A stretch of DNA of 64,000 nucleotides, from NCBI GenBank assembly GCA_026874595.1, contig CM049309.1, positions 52,242,079 to 52,306,078 of the forward strand, read 5' to 3'. The notes below the pieces were generated by a model. The model saw only the letters and a list, made by a program, of their open reading frames with translations, did no database searches and was not told the origin of the DNA. Origin of the DNA: Sipunculus nudus. Taxonomy: Eukaryota > Annelida > Sipuncula > Golfingiida > Sipunculidae. Below, piece after piece: positions 59,181 to 64,000 of this stretch. Every line of letters begins with the position of its first letter. Within the stretch, counting starts at the first letter, position 1. A program made the position numbers and the translations under genes.

Positions 59181-59924
59181 AAGGGTGGTATTCTATTTTA
59201 TGTATGTGGTACATAAAATATATACATATGTAGTGAATATTTAGGCACATTCTCTTGGAGTAAATCCATTAATGTACATACATATTTGCGACATGTTCTA
59301 TTTGCTCAATGTAGCGATCGTAACTCAGTGAAAGAGCATGTATCAATAAAATGCATTGTCAAAGACATGGGAAATCCATACATTGACATTATTGATAAGG
59401 AATTCCTCTGGCAGATATCTCTAGCTGCATATATGCAAATGTAGCACATATGCGTACATTTAAATGAAATCACAGTATCCATTTCCTAGCTGCGTACAAA
59501 TAATAATAAATATTATTGCTTCTTGCATGCTTTTTTTTTTATACTGTCTGAAATACTGTGGTTGGCTTCATAGTCAGAAGTTAAGTGTTTGCGATTTTCA
59601 CTTTGTCATACTCATAGTTATCGCATGGTTACCATTATTGAGATCTTATCATAAAGTAATATCCATTTAGTGTCTCCTTAATTATATTATAATAACTATT
59701 AAAAGGCGCCCATTCATCTACCTTTTGAAAGAATTTATGTGATTTCTAGCTTCCTCTTTGTAGATATTTATGATCTAATGGTAATTCTAGCAAGGAAAAG
59801 TTCTTATAACACCCTGTGAAGGATGTATGAACCTGTTTATCAACAACATGTTTGTAAACACAGCTATGTTGACAAATATGAAAAACATGTAACCTAAGCT
59901 GATAGGCTGCATATATATGCGGAG

Positions 59925-60175
59925 GAAGAAGGGTCACTTCTTGCAAAACGCCATTTGCAAAAGTTATGGCTTATCTTATTTCCACCAGATGCCCTTGTTG
60001 AATATTTTTTTATTAATTTTTTTTTGGGGGGGGGGGGGGCAATATTATAAATTTGTTGATATAAACAAAACAGGCAGCATGTGTGCAGTGATATCCATGT
60101 TTTCTGGCCTATTTTTATAAAAGCTCCAATGGATTACCTTTAGTTTATAAAGGACATATAGGTGATAGGCCCCCT
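59925..60175 (+). repeat. ~250-bp dispersed repeat (R250), copy 6
   Basis: Landmarks are cttgcaaaacgccatttgc, 'ccaccagatgcccttgttga', a poly-G tract (about 60025-60039), 'gatataaacaaaacag', 'tctggcctatttttat' and 'ttacctttagtttata'. Confidence 0.55.
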
Positions 60176-60745
60176 TAATAATCAATTATGTGCACAAACA
60201 CTTACCAAATTGACAAGGACCCAAGGAAACATCAAACAAGTGAGATTCTTGTTAATTGCTGGCAGATGATATGAGAAAAAAAACTGTTGTTATTTATATT
60301 AAAACTCTTTGCCTGTCAACTTTTGACTTGGCAGGCATTGAAAAAATACATGAGATACAACTGAGGCTAAAGTATAAATGGCTGTTTATCTGTGTAGATG
60401 GTGCATCATATTCACAAAGATTTATATTTGCAATAATTGCACTTTCATCAATTTCACAAATTGAAACCTTTGTGAACAGAAAGCAAGCACAGTAACTCAT
60501 CAACACAATATAATCATACAAGATAGGAAGTGCCATTCTACTTGCAAGAATTCACTGTGCTTGGCCTCACTGATTTACCAGTAAACAGATGTGGAGCTGT
60601 CAGATATCTAGGGAACTAGGGTAGTTTCAGCATAGTCTGGTCAGAGCTCTGGTTTTGAAATATTTGTATATTTTGTTTCAACTGGTATTTAGCCTGACTG
60701 ATAACAGTATTTTAAATAGTATTTTTGAAATTTTCTTTATTTTTT

Positions 60746-61480
60746 AGCTCAGCTGACTATAAGTCATCTGAGCTATAGTCGTGGTCCATTGTCCGTCGTC
60801 CGTCCGTCCGTCCGTCCGTAGATGTGGCACGTTTTGAAACCGTAAGACCTAGGAATCCAAAATTCAGCATAATGTTAGATGTCCCTAAGATCTCCTACCA
60901 AGCCGAAAACTGGGTCTTTGCGACTTCGTTCCTTTGAGAAATTAAGGAAAAACCTCAATTTTTTATTAAAATCCTATTTTCACACTTCAGGACTGCCTAA
61001 TATCAAGACCACTCATCTGTTTTTCCTCATATTTACCATAAATATTCTTCTATATAGTTCCTATGTACATGCCAGATATTAAGTCTGTTAAGTATAAATT
61101 CTTTAAGTTATGGGCCCAAACATAATGGACTTTGTAAAAAATCAGGAAAAATATTTACTCACTTAACATGAAAAATTTTGAAACTAGAGTCTATTTTCCC
61201 AAGTATATAACTATGTTTAATTAAGATTCAATTGTTTACCCAAAATTAGATCTGAATTTTGTAAATTTTTTAAGTAATTAGCATAAAAATAAAATCAGTA
61301 CCTTAAATTTTGCCCAACTTTGACCATGGCACGTTTTTTTCCTGTAAGTACCATTGATTTAATTTTCACAGCATGTAAACATAAATATTTAATTTGTTTA
61401 AATCTGAAATTTGGAAGTAAAAGCTTGAAAATTAAGCTAGTTATTGATTTTTTTTCTTGAGGCTCTATTGTACTCATTTG
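60746..61480 (+). mobile_element. Dispersed repeat with terminal hairpin (family F2, copy b)
   Basis: It begins at the hairpin tagctcagctgactataag / tcatctgagcta (60748-60778): stem of 13-14 bp with one mismatch and a 3-base loop. A (gtcc)n run follows, then sequence matching the reverse complement of 23.0-23.69 kb almost continuously to at least 61340. An internal frame with SLRSPTKPKTGSLRLRSFE corresponds to one in the other copy only because the DNA is repeated. Confidence 0.6.
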
Positions 61481-62345
61481 CTTTGATTACAGATTACAGA
61501 TGCAGGGTCCCACTCCAGGTCACCCGAAGTCAGCTATGCCAGGGTTTCTGATTTGTTACAGTCACTGGGGGAGATCCCCTGCTGTGACAGGTGTACAGTT
61601 ATTCTCATATCACCACCCCAATCAGCCCCCCCCCCCCCCCCCGCCCCCCCCCCCCCCCCCACAAACCCAACCCAGCAAGTGTTATGCAGTATTGTTATTG
61701 TTTTCACTGTATCTCCTTAATTGTAATGCTGTTTCCACTCTGATATGCAAAAACTTTCAATGAAAAAGTAATTCAAGGTGTAATCCAGAAGATGCAATGT
61801 TGTGTAATGTAGCATTTTTAAAGAAATCATTTTTCTTTTAAATGATTTTACCAAACATAATGGGACCCATCAGTATGCTTAAATTATGATAAAATATGAA
61901 GCACATTATGGATAAATAAAGACACAATTAAAAATTGTGAAATCTAAATCAAGTATTTTTTTTAGATATTTATTGTTTTTCAGATTTAAAAGATATATTT
62001 TTGTGGTAAAAAATAAATAAACATTTGTATGCATATGATGTGGTGTTATCTGACAAGATTGAGATTTATGATGATGCAATTGAGAATTATGAATCAACTT
62101 TTATATTCAGATATATATGTTATATTGAAAATGTATAGAAATATAAACTTAAATTAAAAAAAAAATTGATGTGATAAAAAAATGAGGATTTATTACAAAC
62201 ATTTGTTCATTATTTTCCTGCATCAGCAGAATTTGAGATCAGGCTTTGTTTGCCATGTTTTATGTTGTTAATTAGTTATATTTCAGCTGTATACATTTCA
62301 TAAAAAAAACCATATATTTAATAATATATATATATACAAAAAAAA
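61481..62345. other. No gene recognised; poly-C tract
   Basis: A C-rich run interrupted by a single G at 61626-61660, then AT-rich DNA. A short Pro-rich open frame across the poly-C run is an artefact. Confidence 0.5.
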
Positions 62346-62348
62346 GAT

Positions 62349-62555
62349 TTGATTGAACAAATGTGTAAACTACTGAAATGTCAACAGTTAATCGAAAAGC
62401 CAACTAATGATCATGGTAATTGTACAGAGCATTTGTTCACAAACTGCTCACATACTTCAGTTTCAACATTAGGAAACACATGGTCAGGTCACAAAATATT
62501 ATTTGCAACAATTTCTTGCTCATCAATACAAACCAATCATATAAACCAACCATAG
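62349..62555 (+). pseudogene. Decayed endonuclease fragment of a retrotransposon or Helentron (EEP/APE-type)
   Basis: The frame reads CKLLKCQQLIEKPTNDHG, EHLFTNC, then LGNTWSGHKILFATIS. It matches the C-terminal part of exonuclease-endonuclease-phosphatase type nucleases of non-LTR retrotransposons, where the typical form is QLI-x-x-PT...LDHIFTN...SDHK-x-I-x-A-x-I. Here LDH has become TEH, and SDH, which contributes the catalytic Asp-His pair, has become SGH, so the fragment would be inactive. Some Helentrons carry a similar nuclease, so the parent class is open. Only about 60 codons remain, and no reverse transcriptase or helicase is nearby. Confidence 0.6.
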
Positions 62556-64000
62556 CCTTTATTACCTCTTCCTCTTACACTTTATCTCAATTTGATATTA
62601 TTTTAGATTTTTACCTTCAAGGTTAATGTCAGCTGAGCACAGTGACCCATAGGTCCCTTGTTTTTAATTTTCAGTGTAGTAAATTTTGCGATTTTATAAT
62701 GTCTCATCCAAAAAATGTGTTCACTAATTAACAAAGTGAACTAGCATGCCCTATTCATCAGGCACATCTGTTGCAAGTGAAATTGCACAGGTCATTAAGC
62801 CTCCCCCCCCCCCCCCCCCCCTTCATGGAGGGGAGTCTCAGGCCAAAAAAAGAAAGGTTGTGTTTTCAGGCACTTTTTTTACAGAAATCAGCGTGCGAGG
62901 GCTTTTTGTTTACCTTTTTTGTATGTTTCGATAAAAATGCTTTATGATCAGGGAAAAGGTTCCATAGCTGAATTACATTATCTCTCACTCTCAGTAATAA
63001 GGGCTTGGTTGGAGGGGGGGGGGGGGGTTATGCTCTGGACAGTGATTGCTTGGCAAAAACAAACATCTAGATCAGTGTTGTATTTGAGGTTTGTAATGTT
63101 TCATGTTATGCATAGGGTCTTTCTTTCATATTATCTTTAGGACTGTGATTGGCTTGCCAATATATTTATGAGACCAGCATACAAGGATCGTTAGTATAAA
63201 TATTTCTTGGGCCAGTATAAAGTGATACACATTGAAAATCACATGAATACACAGGCTAACACAGCCTCTATATATTTTGATGTATATTTGTGAGACATGT
63301 CACTGGACTGCCTCATGACATTTTGTCACTTATTATCAGACTACCAACTCTGATAGTAGTGAGAACAAGAGTGGAAACAGGGGAATGTGTGTGGTCCAGG
63401 TATAAAAATAAATGAAAGCTTATCACAGGTTGTCAGATCTGAGACATTTCCACTGTGTCCATATACTGATAAATTGAATATATAAATAAATATAAAGTCA
63501 GTATTTATTTCCCACTGAATTTGCATTTTGTTTCATGTTAACATTAGTCCCAATAATGCAAAAATACTAGTGTAAAAACATTAATTTATAAACAACATAT
63601 TAGATTAAATAGGACTTATTTTAATGAAGTAGGTCCAAAATATACCTTTATAACAGCATATTTGTAACATTTCCCATCAGTTTAATCAACATATCATGTA
63701 AGATACGTTAATATTATTTCTTTTTGGACTTAGAAATTATATTTTCATTTTTTAACCCTGCTTATTTGTGTACATTTGCTTGGAATCTTTCATACAACTT
63801 CTTGTATTTTTGTTAATTGTTTGGATTTTAAAAAAAATGGTCAAATTTTCGGTATTCTAATGGACAACAGGGCTTGAAATAAACTTTTGCCTTTGGACTA
63901 CATGAATTTTACATGTGCTAAAAAAATCAGTGATTGCCGCCAGAAACACATAAAGTGTGTTCCGTCTGATTATCTTGCAACAATAAACATGTTCAAAATT
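62556..64000. other. No gene recognised; poly-C and poly-G tracts
   Basis: It contains the cagctgagcacagtgaccca motif at about 62630, a C run at 62803-62821 and a G run at 63014-63027. The rest is AT-rich and may be intron of the plus-strand gene that begins at 55753. Confidence 0.4.

Noticed and set aside
61500-61763. Pro-rich frame of 87 codons
   Set aside because: It spans a poly-C tract; no splice or homology support.
1-64000. CRISPR array, operons or other bacterial features
   Set aside because: Regular repeats here are eukaryotic satellites without unique spacers of fixed length. Genes have introns and splice signals.

Overview
The window is nuclear DNA of an invertebrate animal: AT-rich, short coding exons with GT-AG introns of one to several kb, and very dense young-looking repeats. 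The repeat types (tRNA-derived SINEs, Helitron/Helentron-like elements with internal tandem arrays resembling bivalve 'pearl' elements, pogo-like DNA transposons) suggest a marine spiralian, perhaps a mollusc. No species is claimed.

Layout. 1-12.0 kb holds no gene I can support. It has a ~175-bp tandem repeat at the left edge, a cluster of tRNA-derived SINEs (4.9-5.75 kb) and a Helitron-like element (9.57-12.04 kb). 12.34-14.68 kb is a 27-bp satellite of about 87 copies in an intron directly upstream of a Rieske-domain exon. 14.8-17.8 kb carries the last two coding exons of an RFESD-like Rieske iron-sulphur gene (+ strand). 19.2-25.5 kb is made mainly of Helitron-like tandem arrays. 25.5-31.3 kb is gene-poor.

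31.37-53.77 kb on the minus strand is the main locus. Nine coding exons join in frame (6654 nt including stop) into a predicted protein of about 2217 residues. It has a long Gln/Ser/Thr-rich N-terminal part and then four copies of a paired helix-turn-helix module (Brinker/pogo-type domain plus CENP-B/Tc5-type domain), the DNA-binding half of pogo-like transposases. No DDE catalytic domain is visible. Module-bearing exons are bounded largely by phase-1 introns, so they could be duplicated or skipped without breaking the frame. A 1.28-kb pogo-like element with TIRs, a TA target duplication and a transposase HTH remnant sits in one of its introns, and an inverted copy of the 9.6-12.0 kb Helitron-like element sits in another.

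55.34-55.75 kb looks like a bidirectional promoter: a probable non-coding first exon of the minus gene faces the first coding exon of an unrecognised plus-strand gene (ATG at 55753) whose other exons were not found. 57.9-64 kb contains dispersed repeats, a MITE-like element, a copy of the 22-23.7 kb repeat and a decayed endonuclease fragment.

All exon calls come from reading splice signals, phases and translations by eye. No database search was possible.
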